DNA from: Zygnema cylindricum
Taxonomy: Eukaryota > Streptophyta > Zygnematophyceae > Zygnematales > Zygnemataceae
Length of the DNA: 64,000 nucleotides
Assembly: GCA_037447655.1 (NCBI GenBank)
Contig: JBBHKE010003210.1
Span: 62,001 to 126,000 of the forward strand
Direction: 5' to 3'
Under the pieces are notes generated by a model that saw nothing but the letters and a program-made list of their open reading frames with translations, did not search any database and had not been told where the DNA came from. The position numbers and the translations under genes were made by a program. Of this stretch, positions 35,220-46,899 are shown piece after piece (position 1 is the first letter of the stretch; the number at the start of each line of letters is the position of its first letter).

Positions 35220-38200
35220 TTTTCTAGTCTAATTTTAGTTTCTCTTTTAATCCACACTTTTCTCTACAGTATTTTGAACTTGGGAGAGGGCACAGGTTTT
35301 GTCATCATATCAGCCACCATTTCCCAATCACCATTATACACCAAATTCACAATTTTTTTTTCCACCTTTTCCCTCACAAAACACAGTTTTATGTCCATGT
35401 GTTTTGCTATAAAATGGTGTTTTGGATTGGCTGCAATTGCAATTGCAGCCTGGTTATCACAAAATACTTTATGGACTCCCTTCTTCATATACTCAGTTCT
35501 TGCAATAAAGACTTGACCCACATTAACTCTTTCACAGCAGAACAAGAAGCCATGTACTCAGCCTCCATAATGGAGTGAGCAACCACCTTTTGTTGCTTGC
35601 TACTCCAACAGCAAGCACCTTCCCCCACATATAACACCACCAGATAAGTACATCTTCTCATTGGTGCATCCCCATAACTGGCATCACTCCAAGTAGTGAT
35701 ATCAATGTGCTCCCCTCCCAAATGCAACCATAAATCCCTAGTTCCCACCAAGTATCTGATATCACTGTTGGTTGCCTCCCAATCTCTCTTTCTAGGATCA
35801 TTAAGACTCCCACTGAGGACTGCAACTGCTGCTGCTATGTCCGGTCTGGAATAGTTCATAAAGTAGATTAAACTCCCTACAACTTGTCTGTACGGAATAG
35901 ACTTCATAAACAGTCTCTCTTCGGGACTCATCTAATCATCTAGTATCATTACTCCATCTTCCACACTCCCATCACTTACTTTCTTCAAGTCCATGGGAGT
36001 GGTACAACTGTTTGTTTTTTCCATCTGAAATTTCTCAAGCATATTTCCGATAGCTTCTTTCTGAGTAAGTATGATTATCCTTTTCCCCCTATCTCTTTTC
36101 ATTTGAATTCCCAAAATATATTTAGCCTCCCCTAAATCCTTCATGTCAAATCTGCTCAAAATCTTTCTTTAGCTTATTGAACTTTTCCATAGACTTACTT
36201 AACACTAGCAAATCATCCACATAAATTGCAATAAAGATCACACCATTCTCATCCTCAAACATATAAATAGAGTGGTCAGAACTAATCCTAATATATCCTG
36301 GATCGGTGAGAAACTCATATAGTTTCTTGTTCTATTGTCGGGGAGCCTGCTTCAGTCGATATAACGACTTTATGAGCTTGCAGACTTTGCTCTCCTCTCC
36401 TTCCTCTACAAAACCCTCTGGTTGCCGCATGAAGACTTCTTCCTCTAGTTCACCGTTGAGGAAGGCGGTTTTGATATCCATCTGGTGAATTTCCATGTCT
36501 CCCGCTGCTGCTAGACTGGGGAGAATCCTTATAGATGGGAACCGAACCACCGGAGTAAAAGTCTCCTCATAATCTATCCGTTCATTTTGGGTGAATCCCT
36601 TTGCTACCAACCGAGCCTTATATCTCTCAATGGTATTATCTGGGTTCAGATTCAGTTTAAATACCCATTTGCACCAGATAGGTTTTTTGTCTGGAGGACA
36701 GTTCACTAGCTCCCAAGTATTCGCTTCCAGGATGGAAGCCATCTCATCATTTATGGCTCTGACCCATCGGTCTTTGTTCGGACTGTCCATTGCCTCCGAG
36801 TATGACTGAGGCTCATCTGGGTGAGAAAGCTTTGTTACCTTGTGAGCAGCCAGTTTATCTTGTAGTCTTTTGCTGCTCCTCTGTCCTCCCTCGAAGTCTG
36901 AAGCTGGAATAGAGGGAAGTCTTGGATTCCTCTGCACTGTCTCATCAACTCCCCTATCAATGAAATCCGGTGTTGGCTCCTCTTTCTTTCTCTCTTCAAA
37001 GTGTGTCGGAATATGAGGAGATTCTGGTATTTCCCCCCCATCTAGGATCTCCCCTGAATCTACAATCACATTTTAACTTGTGTCCTTTCTAGGAAGACCC
37101 AAGTCATCCTCACTCTCGAACTCAAAATTGATTCTCATTTTTTTAGTGTATTTGAAGGGATCAAATGACTTCCCTTCATCCATGACAATTACGTGCTTTA
37201 CTAGGATGATATCTTGTTTAGCTAAGTCATAGACTCTATATCCCTTGACATCCTCATTCTATCCCACAAAATATTCCAGTTTTCCTTTAGCGTCTAGTTT
37301 CCAGTTTTTTTTATTTGTGTCAAGACTATAAACCTAGCTACCGAATACTTTCAAGTGAGAGATATCCAGTTTCCTTCCAACCCATCTCTCATAAGGTGTC
37401 ATTCTTTTGACAACTGTAGTGAGGACTCTATTCTTAATATAGTTAGCACAGTTCATGGCTTCTCCCAAAAATCTTCTCCCTATTTTCTTATCTGCCAACA
37501 TACTGCACACGCTATCTCCCAAAGTCCGGATAATCTCTCAGCTACCCCATTTTGTTTTAGATTATTCGGTACATTTTTTTGATGCTAAACTCGCTCATCT
37601 CTCAAGTATTCTTCAAACTGGTTAGAGGTGTACTCTCCCCCATTATCACTTCTTATTCTCTAAATGGTGGTTCCGTGCAACTTTTCACTCCAGGCTTGGT
37701 ATTCTTTGAAGTACTTTGGTGTTTCAGACTTAGTTTTCAGAAAGTAGACTCTAGAATATCTGGACCAATCATCAGTAATTGTCTGCATATACCTCTTCCC
37801 CCCAACAGAAGGTAGTCTTGCTGGTCCCCAGATGTTAGTGTGGACCAGATCTAATACTTTATCACCTCTATACGTGGCAGTTTTGGGAAAGGGGAGTCTG
37901 TGAGCTTTACGTTGGGCACAACCACTACAATCATCTATCATTTCATTATCCCCAAACTGAATGCCTTCTACTACACCCAGTTTTTTCATTTTCCTCAGCC
38001 TATCAAAATGCACATGCCCCAACCGCTTATGCTAGATCATCAAGCTCGGGACACTGCCACAGTAAGCACTTTTCTTTTCATTACTCAGGTTAAGCCTAAA
38101 CATACCTTGGCTACCCTTATCTGCTGTGAAGTAAACTTCATCTCCGTACTTATCTGTAAAGACTCCCTTTCTAGTGAAGGTATCAAAATCCTTGTCATCT

Positions 38201-39500
38201 AATACAAAAGTAGACACAAGATTTTTACTCACTTGAGGAATGTAGAGCACATCTAAGAAGGTGAGTATAGAAGACTTACCCTTCACTAAAACTTTAGATC
38301 TACCGAGCCCATTAGATATGTGGTAACTACTATCCCATCCCCATACTGTATTTCTACAGTAGGGATCTTTCTTAGCTTATTGAAAAGGTGCCTGTCACGG
38401 CACATATGCATGGATGCACCTGAATCGATGATCCATCCTTCCTGTGGAGCTTCTCGAATGGCTCCAAGAGCACACTTCTGTCTCCGATGAATCTCCTTTT
38501 CCTGAAGGTTCTCGTCGAGAAGAAGCTCCCCATCCTCCACCTTAGAGGACTCGTCCTCCTCAGTCTCTCCTCTTACTCGGGTGACTACAAGTGCCTTCTT
38601 CTTCCCTCCGGAAGAACTCCCTCCTTGGTTTTGTTGAAGCCTCAACTCTGACAGCTTGATGCAATTAGCTATGAAGTGTCCCGGTTTTTTGCAAAAATGG
38701 CAAAGACCCTTTAGGGGCCTAGGTTCTCTGGATTGATCTCTTTCTCCTTTGAAGTTGTTGTACGGCTTCTTCGGATCCTTCCTCCACCGGTCCGTCCTGG
38801 CAGCTAGAGCTTGAACGCTCTTACCTCCTTTGCGGATCTCAATGGTGTTCTCCTGCACGAGTATCATTCGGACCACGGTGCTCCACTTCCAAGAAATTTC
38901 ATCCATTTCTTGCACTCGGTACACGATATTTTTATACTCCTTATGCAGCTTCATGATGAGAGTGTTAACTTTCATCTTCATTGTGCCTGTCTATCAGGCA
39001 CTCTCCATCTCCATATAAAGGCAAGAGAGATAATTACAGTAATCTAACATCTTTCCTCCTTTGTAAGTGTAACTCCCCGACCTTTGCTCCACTAGCTAAA
39101 GCTCCTGAATGGTACCAGCTCTATAAATCTCCACTAAAGTTAACCACAACTCCTGGGCCTTGAAGATGTGAAGATGAGAGGTCGCCAAAGCTTGACTGAG
39201 GTGCCTCAGAATGAAATGCCTGGCATTCATGTTGGTGTACTCCCACATTTGAATATCGTTTTCCTCGGTCTTCACAACCACCGCTCCAGGTGTCGTGGCA
39301 ATAGTCGTAAGAGATGTCTCCTTTCCTTTCCCTTTTTCAGACACACTGCTATCCTCATCGTCTGTCTCCTCCGTTGGAGCAGATGCTAATGAAAAGAATC
39401 TCACTCCATTAAACCCTGGTGGGGTCCCCTGAGATGGACGTTTCACTTTTCCACTGACGATATCCCAATATCGTTTTTCACACAATGCCCTTGTCATCAT
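35220..39500 (-). pseudogene. Copia A gag-pol, many stops and frameshifts
   Basis: Read from high to low on the - strand: gag (39500-39096, starting MMTRALCEKRYW); a zinc knuckle CHFCKKPGHFIANC and protease active site WIIDSGASMHM (38981-38286); pre-integrase and integrase core (38286-37334), including MGHVHFDRL, CSGC, DDWSRY and MTPYERW; RT (37069-36332) with KWVFKLN, YKARLVAKGF and QMDIKTAFLNGELEEEV; an intact catalytic YVDD about 36205; RNase H (35931-35264) with SRPDIAAAV, EAEYMASCSAVKELMW and FCDNQAAIAIA. At least six breaks separate these pieces, so no polyprotein can be made. Confidence 0.9.
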
Positions 39501-39565
39501 GGCTTCCTAGTAAATGAACCCAGATCCGTTGAAGATGTGCACCCTCGAGGCTGGGCCCTTAACCT

Positions 39566-39950
39566 GCAATTTTGTGTCCCCCATAGTATCACTGAATTTA
39601 GGAAGCCTCTAGGTAGCTTTTGGCTAGCCCTCTTTCAATTTGGATCACTGCTACCCAAGCAGGTAAATAGACAATCTGACTGCACCCTTGTGCAGTTTGG
39701 ACTCTCTTGAGTCCACAGCAAAAAAGAATCAGTGAAAATGCCGAACCAGGCAATTAATTATCAAGTGGCAAAGATGCCAATATTTATTCAAGCTTGTTGG
39801 GAGAGAGGCGGCTACCTCCTCAATCCTCTAAGTTTTAAACCCCTCTCTCAACCCCTATCTACTGATATACGAACCAATCAGAAGACTGAGCAGTATAAAA
39901 AGGTACTACGGCCGATGTACTTTCTGTACGGCTGGTGTAGAACAAGGCGT
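39566..39950 (-). repeat. Truncated 5' LTR of copia A
   Basis: About 90% identical by eye to 34207-34590 of the 3' LTR. Similarity stops abruptly after ACAAGGC, so some 620 bases of the LTR (its promoter-distal start) are missing. Confidence 0.8.
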
Positions 39951-40523
39951 AGCGTCTTTGTTGGAGTGTTGTTAAGACGAGACAAAATGTTCCGTGACCT
40001 GTTCGTTTTGTCCAGGGATGTGTACATTTTTGGAATATACGCATCGCTGTTACTTCGTCATGACGCTCATACATGTTATGTATAGTCATGAGTTATGCGT
40101 ACATATCTAACGTAAACATGTGTTTAAATTTATAAAAAACCTACAGGCTGCAGGTGTTCCTTCTTTTTAGGTCATTCATGCAAACCTCACTGCCTTTTGC
40201 GTTAACGTTTGTACTCTCACTCGTTTTACTACCTAAGTCTGACATGTCATCATGAGGGGTGGTAAACGGCCAACCTCGCGGTCAACCAAGAAGCTAACCC
40301 AGTGTCTACGCAGTGCGAGGTTTATGCGATTCCGTTTTTCTCCCATACTATTGATCCCTAATCAATCTTAAGAAGAGGGTGAGAGGGCTAATTTACATAG
40401 GGTAGATGTATTGCCGGAAGAGGTAGAGAGGGATAGAAAGGCGGCAAAATAGAGAGTTAGGTTAGGGAAGACGGCGGAGGAGTTGGCAAGGGAAAGGGAG
40501 GCAGCGGAGGTATTACCGATTTA

Positions 40524-41852
40524 ATGGGAGCCACTGTTGGATACAAGACAACCAAGGGGGCGTCTGTGGAGGTAGAGAGGGAAAGGGAGCCTACCGTAGA
40601 GGCGCAAATGGAGAGGACAGAGGAGGATGAGGTAGGGAGAGAAAAGGAGTCTTCGGTAGAGGTTGAAAGAAAAGGGAAGGCGGCAGATGAGGGAGGGATG
40701 AAAGAAGGGGAATCGGTTGAGGAACCCATAGAACGACCATTACCCGAGGAGGAAATAAATGGAGAGGAGGGAAGAGGGGGGGATTAGGCAGTATTGAGAG
40801 GGGTTGGAGGGGAGGGAAAAAAAGTGGATGAGGAAGGCGAGGAGAGGGAATCACCGGGTAGGGTAGAGAGGAGAAGAATAATAGCGGAAGGAAAGGCTAA
40901 AGTTGAGGAGACCGGCGACGAGGATTACGAGCCCTCCTCAACACCCATCGACGAAAGCATTGTGGATGGTGACGAACCGAGCGAGGAGGAGCATGTCACG
41001 GAGGAGGTTCACCCCTCCGACATTCCGATCACTAAATTAGAGGGTGACCCGCCAACTGAAGATGAACAAAGTGAAGAGAGTGAGGAAAGAATAAGAGAGA
41101 ATGAGTATTAAAGCGATGAAGAGGTCCTTTTTGCTCCCCCTTCACCGAAATTCAAGCGAGCAATTGTAATTGCCCCTCAATATCATCAACCTCATTATCG
41201 GGTTGAGGAAGCTGATTGGTTTTTCCCACCTCCAACGGGTGAGGAGGCCATGGACAGTTTTTGGCCAAGAGCGGAGCACTTCATTCTGGTCCCGGAGTGG
41301 CCCGAGCACTGGAGGTACGGAGAACCCCGTCCCCTCCACCCTACGAGGAATCCCGAACCGGAAGTACTTGACATCTCATCTCATGTACCTGCATACCCAA
41401 CATGGCTCTTCATTGCCCATGAAAGTCGCGGCTCAACATTTGCCCATATTTGTCAATTCAACCCCTCCGATCCACAATTTGCGTGGATTAGGCGTCGAAG
41501 AAACGGGTATGTCATTGATATACCCCAATTGTTGAGGCAGAATCATCCTTGGGACCCCCGGTTATACACCATTCTCCATAATGCACGATCAACTCCCGCG
41601 TTACAAGTGCTCCGTCAAGCGCGGACAGATATTTTACAACGTTTCTGCAATATTCCATTGAGACGTGCGTTTTTATGGGAGATTCCAAGAGTGCGTCCTC
41701 CTATGTTGCCTCCTCCAACGATGGGAGAAGAGACGTTACCTAATATGTTTGCTGAAATCACGAGGCAATTGGCGGAAAGAAAAAAGCAAAATATCATTCT
41801 CCAAAAGACCATAGCCAAAGTCACACATTCTTTAAAGAAAAAAAAACGATAA
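40524..41852 (+). pseudogene. Acidic ORF with two in-frame stops, unassigned
   Basis: One continuous frame runs from 40524 to TAA at 41850 and is interrupted only by TAG at 40785 and TAA at 41109. The first two thirds are extremely Glu-rich and polar (VEREREPTVEAQMERTEEDE, then GDEDYEPSSTPIDESIVDGD). The last 250 residues look folded: WFFPPPTGEEAMDSFW, FILVPEWPEHW, VPAYPTWLFIAHESRGSTF, FAWIRRRRNGYVIDI, RRAFLWEIPRVRPP. It ends in a lysine-rich helix (ITRQLAERKKQNIILQKTI). I recognise no family. It lies between two copia LTRs and could be an element-borne accessory gene or a decayed host gene. The conserved reading frame across the stops suggests recent loss or stop readthrough. Confidence 0.5.
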
Positions 41853-42025
41853 TTGGTATGGATTTTAAAAACCACACACTCCACACCCTCCCAACCTCTA
41901 CCTCTTTTGATTCCCAATCCATTGGCTAACAACATTCACTTTTTATGATTTAGGCAGGTTCCTTGCCATTCGTGCTTAAGCGGTGGTAATTGCTCATCGC
42001 TTATCCAGTTCAGCGACGATGGTGT

Positions 42026-42095
42026 CTCGTCGCTGGTTAAGAACAACTATGTCTCATCTCTCAAAACTGTGAAATGCAAATTAACCAGCGACGAG
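42026..42095. repeat. Perfect 15-base inverted repeat
   Basis: CTCGTCGCTGGTTAA (42026-42040) is matched by TTAACCAGCGACGAG (42081-42095) across a 40-base loop. A third partial copy (CAGCGACGATGG) lies just upstream at 42011. It is next to the LTR at 42107. Confidence 0.85.
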
Positions 42096-42106
42096 GCGTG
42101 TCGTCT

Positions 42107-43117
42107 GTAATTCTGTGACCTCCATTGGTACACAGAATGTCCAGCTTATGTGAAGCGTATAGGATAGTATATGCACTTTTGACTTTGACAGTGATTAAGT
42201 CCCACCCTGGGACGCAAAAACTCTGACCGACTACACCCCTGTGTAGCCTAACACCCCTGAGTCCGCTGCAAAAAGAACCACTGAAATTGCTCACCTGAGC
42301 ATTAAGTTATGGCTGACCAAAGTTGGTCTACAAATACAAGTGCACTCTGTGAGAGAGGCTAGAAAACCAAAAATATTCCAAGTCCTAAGCTACCTCTCTA
42401 AGCCTACTACTAAGGTACTTCGACTAATCATAAGACTGTAAAGTACAAGAAAGTACAGGTACCGCTGTACTTCTTGTACAACCATAGTACGACATGGTCG
42501 TTCCGCTGACGCGTGTCAGTTCCAGAGCCGTAGTTGCTCCTCCCATGATATCCGCTACCCAACCATATGTTGCCACGTGTCATCCACCGACATCTGGTCC
42601 GCAAACCGTCAAACGGCTATTCCGGCATTCCGGCTCCACTGTGAGTCGTTCGATCAGATCCAAACATTTGATTTCGTCCGTCGAAAAATAAATGTTAATT
42701 CGTATATTTGTGAAACTCTGAGACTAAAAACCCAACTAGTTTATATGTCCGTAATTTGGTATTGCGTTAATCAGATTAATGATGTAGCTAATGTTTAAAT
42801 ATGTATCAAACCCTATGTATCGTAACGGACTACTATGACAGACCAGTAAGAGGTGACGGCTACGCCTCGCTCAGCCGGTCGGAGGTTCGAGTCCTGCCGG
42901 ACTCAACCTTTTTGTTGAGAGTGACTTAGGTCACTCTTTAGTCTTGCCTATGCAGCTGAGGCTGCCATGCCTCCAGCGCCCTCTCTTTCATTCAGTGACT
43001 ACAACAAGTATGGGGGCTAGAGAGAGAAGGTGGAGGCAAACTGCCTGTGCTTTCTTTTTGCTATTTTAGCTAATTAGGACCTAGAAAATACCTCCCCTAA
43101 ATCTAGTGACTACAACA
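42107..43117 (-). repeat. Copia LTR, probably a solo LTR
   Basis: It is similar along its whole length to the 3' LTR of copia A, including the tRNA-like block and the ACTACAACAAGTATGGGGGC segment. It starts TGTTG at 43117 (- strand). No internal copia sequence adjoins either side. It is inserted against a truncated older LTR at 43118. Confidence 0.75.
42838..42907 (+). other. tRNA-like block in LTR (copy 2 of 3)
   Basis: GGAGGTTCGAGTCCTGCC gives the best box B of the three copies. The same GACGGCTACGCCTCGCTC segment precedes it. Its place within the LTR equals that of copy 1. Confidence 0.4.
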
Positions 43118-43763
43118 CTTTCTGTACGGCCTGTGTACAACAAGGCTACTGAGTGGACGCGTGTCACTTTTCCACTTGTCCGTACATTCCCCGGGATTCC
43201 CACGATCGAATGTCATCCTTCCACGCGGCGCCAAGTCATGCCACGTCCATAAAAGCCAAAGTGACCATTCCGCGATCGCGGCGATGATATGTGCCTTCGG
43301 ATTAAATCCGACATTAAATGTCGACCGTTAAAACAAATGTCCGATTCCTTTGTTTTGTGCGAAATGACGTCCACACTAAACTTTAACAAGTTATATGTTC
43401 TTTCGTTCAGATTCCAATTAATTGATTTCATTACCATACAATAGTTTAAATAAATATCAAACCTTATTTCTCCTAACGAACTTCTACCACAGACTGGTTA
43501 GTGCTAACCGCTACGCCGCGCGCTGCCGGTCGGAGGTTCGATTCTTGCCGGACTCAACCTTTTGTTGAGAGTTACTTAAGTCACTTTGTAATCCTTTCTA
43601 TGGAGCTGGCAGCCATGGCTCCATGGCTCTCTCTCTCTTTCAGTGACTACAAGAAGTATGGGGGCAAGAGAGAAGAAATGGAGGCAGGCTGCCTGCATTT
43701 TCTTTATCTGTTTCTGCTAATATTTTAGACCTAGAAAATACCTAAAAACTAGTTATTTCAACG
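43118..43763 (-). repeat. Truncated copia LTR joined to copia fragment B
   Basis: It starts in mid-LTR (CTTTCTGTACGGCCTGTGTA, matching about 34558 of copy 1) and runs to TTTCAACG next to a polypurine tract. It is the remaining two thirds of the 3' LTR of the element whose RT/RNase H lies at 43777-45083. The tRNA-like block is at 43490-43560. Confidence 0.75.
43490..43560 (+). other. tRNA-like block in LTR (copy 3 of 3)
   Basis: GACTGGTTAGTGCTAACCGC resembles a tRNA D-arm more closely than the other copies, and GGAGGTTCGATTC gives box B. It is the most tRNA-like of the three as a whole. Confidence 0.4.
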
Positions 43764-43776
43764 CTCCCCTTATGTT

Positions 43777-45083
43777 CTAGTCTAACTTTAACTTTAGTTT
43801 TAATCCACACTTTTCATTGCAGTATTTTAACTTGGGAGAAGGCACCGGTTTTGTCATCATATCAGCTACCATTTCCTCATTAGATCTATATACAAGATTC
43901 ACAATCTTTTTCTCAACTTTTTCTCTTACAAAAGTCAATCTAATGTCCATATGCTTAGCCTTAAAATGATGTTTTGGATTAGTTGCAATTGCAATGGCAG
44001 CTTGATTATCACAAAACACTTCATGCTCTCCCTCCTTTAAATACCCCAGTTCTTGCAATATGGACTTGACCCACATGAACTCTTTCACAGCAGAACAAGA
44101 GGCCATGTACTCAGCCTCCATAGTAGACTGAGCAACCACCTTTTGTTGCTTACTACTCCAACAGCAAGCACCTTCCCCAACATACAACACATACCCAGAA
44201 GTGCATCGTCTCATAGCTGCGTCCCCATAACTGGCGTCACTCCAAGTAGTGATGTCAGTGTGCTCCCCTCCCAAATGCAACCATAACTCTCTAGTTCCTA
44301 CCAGATATCTGATGACTCTCTTGGCTGCCTCCCAGTCTTTCTTCCTAGGATCATTAAGACTCCTACTAAGTACTCCAACTGTTGTCGCTATGTCCGGCCT
44401 GGAACGATTCATAAAATAGATTAAACTTCCTACGACCTGTCTATAAAGGATAGACTTTATAAACTCTCTCTCATCTGGACAAATCTGATCATCTAAGATC
44501 ATCACTCCTCCTTCTACACTTCCATCACGTATTTTTTTCAAGTCCATGGGAGTGGTAGAACTGTTAGCATTTTCCATCTGGAATTTCTTAAGCATATAAC
44601 CTATTGCTTCTTTCTGAGTAAGTCAGATAATCTTTTTCCCCCTATCTCTCTCCATTTGAATCCCCAAAATATATCTTGCCTCCCCTAAATTCTTCATATC
44701 AAATCTGCTTCTAAGATCTTCCTTTAACTCATTGATCTTTTCCAAAGATTTACTGAACACAAGTAAACCATCCACATAAATTGCAATAAAAATGACAACA
44801 TTCTCATCCTCAAACATATAGATAGAATGGTTAGAGCTGATCCTGATATACCTCAGACCGGTGAGAAACTCATCTAGTTTCTTATTCCACTGTCGGGTAG
44901 CTTGCTTAAGTCCATACAAGGACTTTATGAGCCTGCAGACTTTGCTCTCTTCTCTTTCCTCTACGAACCCCTCGGGTTGCCTCATGAAAATTTATTCCTC
45001 TTACTCACCATTAAGAAAATCAGTCTTAATGTCGATCTGGTGTATTTCCATGTCTTCCGCTGCTGCCAGACTGAGGAGAATCT
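43777..45083 (-). pseudogene. Copia fragment B: RT and RNase H only
   Basis: The - strand reads MRQPEGFVEEREESK, SLYGLKQATRQWNKK, the catalytic box IAIYVDGLLVFS, LGEARYILGIQMERD (44985-44623), then after a stop MLKKFQMENANSS, YRQVVGSLIYFMNRSRPDIA, MEAEYMASCSAVKEFMW and FCDNQAAIAIATNPKHH (44595-43777). It is about 80-90% similar to copia A. The RT box is YVDG instead of YVDD, so the second catalytic Asp is lost. Upstream RT, integrase and gag are missing beyond about 45083. Confidence 0.9.
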
Positions 45084-46383
45084 TCACACCCAAAACTGAT
45101 CATTCCGCGACATGGAAAGCCAGCACCTAAAACGGCTCGGACAACACGGTTGAGCTTTTGAACGGCCACATAGAACACCTATTCCACCGACAAAAGTGCT
45201 TCTTAACCGTTACTATGAAAAAACTAAGAAAGTACAAATGTATCCAAATTCCAAAAGCTCCATTTTCCACGTGTTGACAACAACGTACAGCACCGCCAGG
45301 CGGTAGGAAGCTTTAGCAACTTTATGGATCATTACCGTATTACTTCAGGGCATCGACAAAAGTATAGGCTCACCGACACAACCTCGGGATCGCAACAGAA
45401 CATATCGATTGCAATGAGCTCTAAAATTTTTGAAATGCTATCATTACGAAGGAAGAGAAGATGCGAAACCCATACATTGTAAATTTTAAAAGAGGTAGAG
45501 GTAGAGAGTTAGGGGTAAAAGGAAAACCTATGGCAGCATTAGCGGCTCAAAAATATATAAATATATACAACAAAAAAGAAAAATAAAACACAAAATACAC
45601 GAATGAAAAAGTAGTAAAAAATGCCACGCTGTACGGATTTATGACAAATTATTCCCCCCAAAGAAAAATCTCGTGTCACTCTTCTAGAAAGACAAAACAT
45701 AAAAAACGAAATAAAAAAATATATAGAAGAAAAGGTGAGAATGCTCTGTTTTTTTTGGAATTCTAATGTCGACAAAGTTTTGGTGTGAGGACACAATTAT
45801 AAAGTAAAGAAAAAGGATAAAACAAAAATAGAATCTAATGACATCATGAAAAGCCACAGACAGCGAAGCTCAAAAATATTTGAGCTTGAACTTTACGGGT
45901 ATGTGCCGTACTTCTGCCGCACCGACAATAGCTTAGGCGGGCCGACAAAGTATAAGCGTTAAAAAATCATACAGAATTTAGTACTACGCACTTGCACTAC
46001 GATTTGAACTGACTATTGGAACAATTCCGTACACTAATTTGGTTCAATCCGCCTCCCTTCCCTCAACCTCTCATGTCTTCTCTGCTCTGCCTAATGGCCA
46101 CGTTACTGGGTCTATTTTTTTATTCTTTAATTTTTTTTGTCTCCAGCAGGTTTGCTTAAGAAAAAAATGTGTCGGAAATGGCTCGACACAAAATCCGTAT
46201 GCCTTGCCATTTTTTATCATTGTTTTTATTTTTTGCGTTATTTGATTTTATTTGGTTTTTTATTCGTTTAATTAGTTTGTTGTTTATATTCTTGTTTGTA
46301 TTTATTGTCATTTTTTTTTATGGTTTGAGTCCCTAATACTGTCGTAGGGTTTTGCCGCTACCTCTATCCCTAACCCTAACCCT
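45084..46383. other. AT-rich intergenic sequence
   Basis: I see no supportable gene. A short AGAGGTAGAGGTAGAGAG seed near 45492 has the inverse sense of the CCTCTA array at 46384. Remaining open frames are low-complexity. Confidence 0.45.
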
Positions 46384-46597
46384 TCCTCTACCTCTACCCC
46401 TACCCCAACCTCTACCTCTACCTCTACCTCTACTTCTACCTCTACCTCTACCTCTACCTCTACCTCTACCTCTACCTCTACCTCTACCTCTACCTCTACC
46501 TCTACCTCTACATCTACCTCTACCTCTACCTCTACCTTACCTCTACCTCTACCTCGACCTCTACCTTACCTCTACCTTTACCTCTACCTCCACCTCT
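46384..46597. repeat. CCTCTA hexamer array preceded by CCCTAAC units
   Basis: About 35 tandem CCTCTA/CTCTAC hexamers with scattered variants. Immediately before it (46368-46383) stands TATCCCTAACCCTAACCCTT, which resembles telomeric repeats. The array gives rise to a spurious Pro/Leu open frame. Confidence 0.9.
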
Positions 46598-46899
46598 TTT
46601 CTCATTTAAAAACAATAAACTAATTCCTGATAAAATGCCACTTAGAAAAAAAAATATAAAGAATTAAAACTAAAAACTATCAAAAACTAAAGCTAAAAAC
46701 TAATAATAAGAGACGAAAGACAACCACCGGTTTTCATGAGCTCTAATCTTTTTCTCTTTATTAACCAGAAAGGAAAAGAAAAACCCAAAAATCTTCAACC
46801 GACAAAATAACAAACAAACAAAATTTCCTTGCAAGCTCTTTAAATAGACCTAAAAAGCCAAAAATTATACCGAATGTACAAAAAAAAAAAAAAAAAACA

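Larger units (their letters stand above)
34207..39950 (-). mobile_element. Copia LTR retrotransposon A, nearly full length but decayed
   Basis: The 3' LTR is at 34207-35210, the internal region at 35211-39565, and a truncated 5' LTR at 39566-39950. The two LTRs match over about 385 bases (CCCATAGTATCACTGAATTT and onward), then the 5' LTR is cut off. A polypurine tract (AAATAAGGGGAG on the - strand) directly precedes the 3' LTR start TGTTG. The internal region keeps the copia order gag, protease, integrase, RT, RNase H. Confidence 0.85.

Noticed and set aside
46352-46609. Pro/Leu-rich open frame
   Set aside because: It is a translation of the CCTCTA hexamer array and has no independent support.
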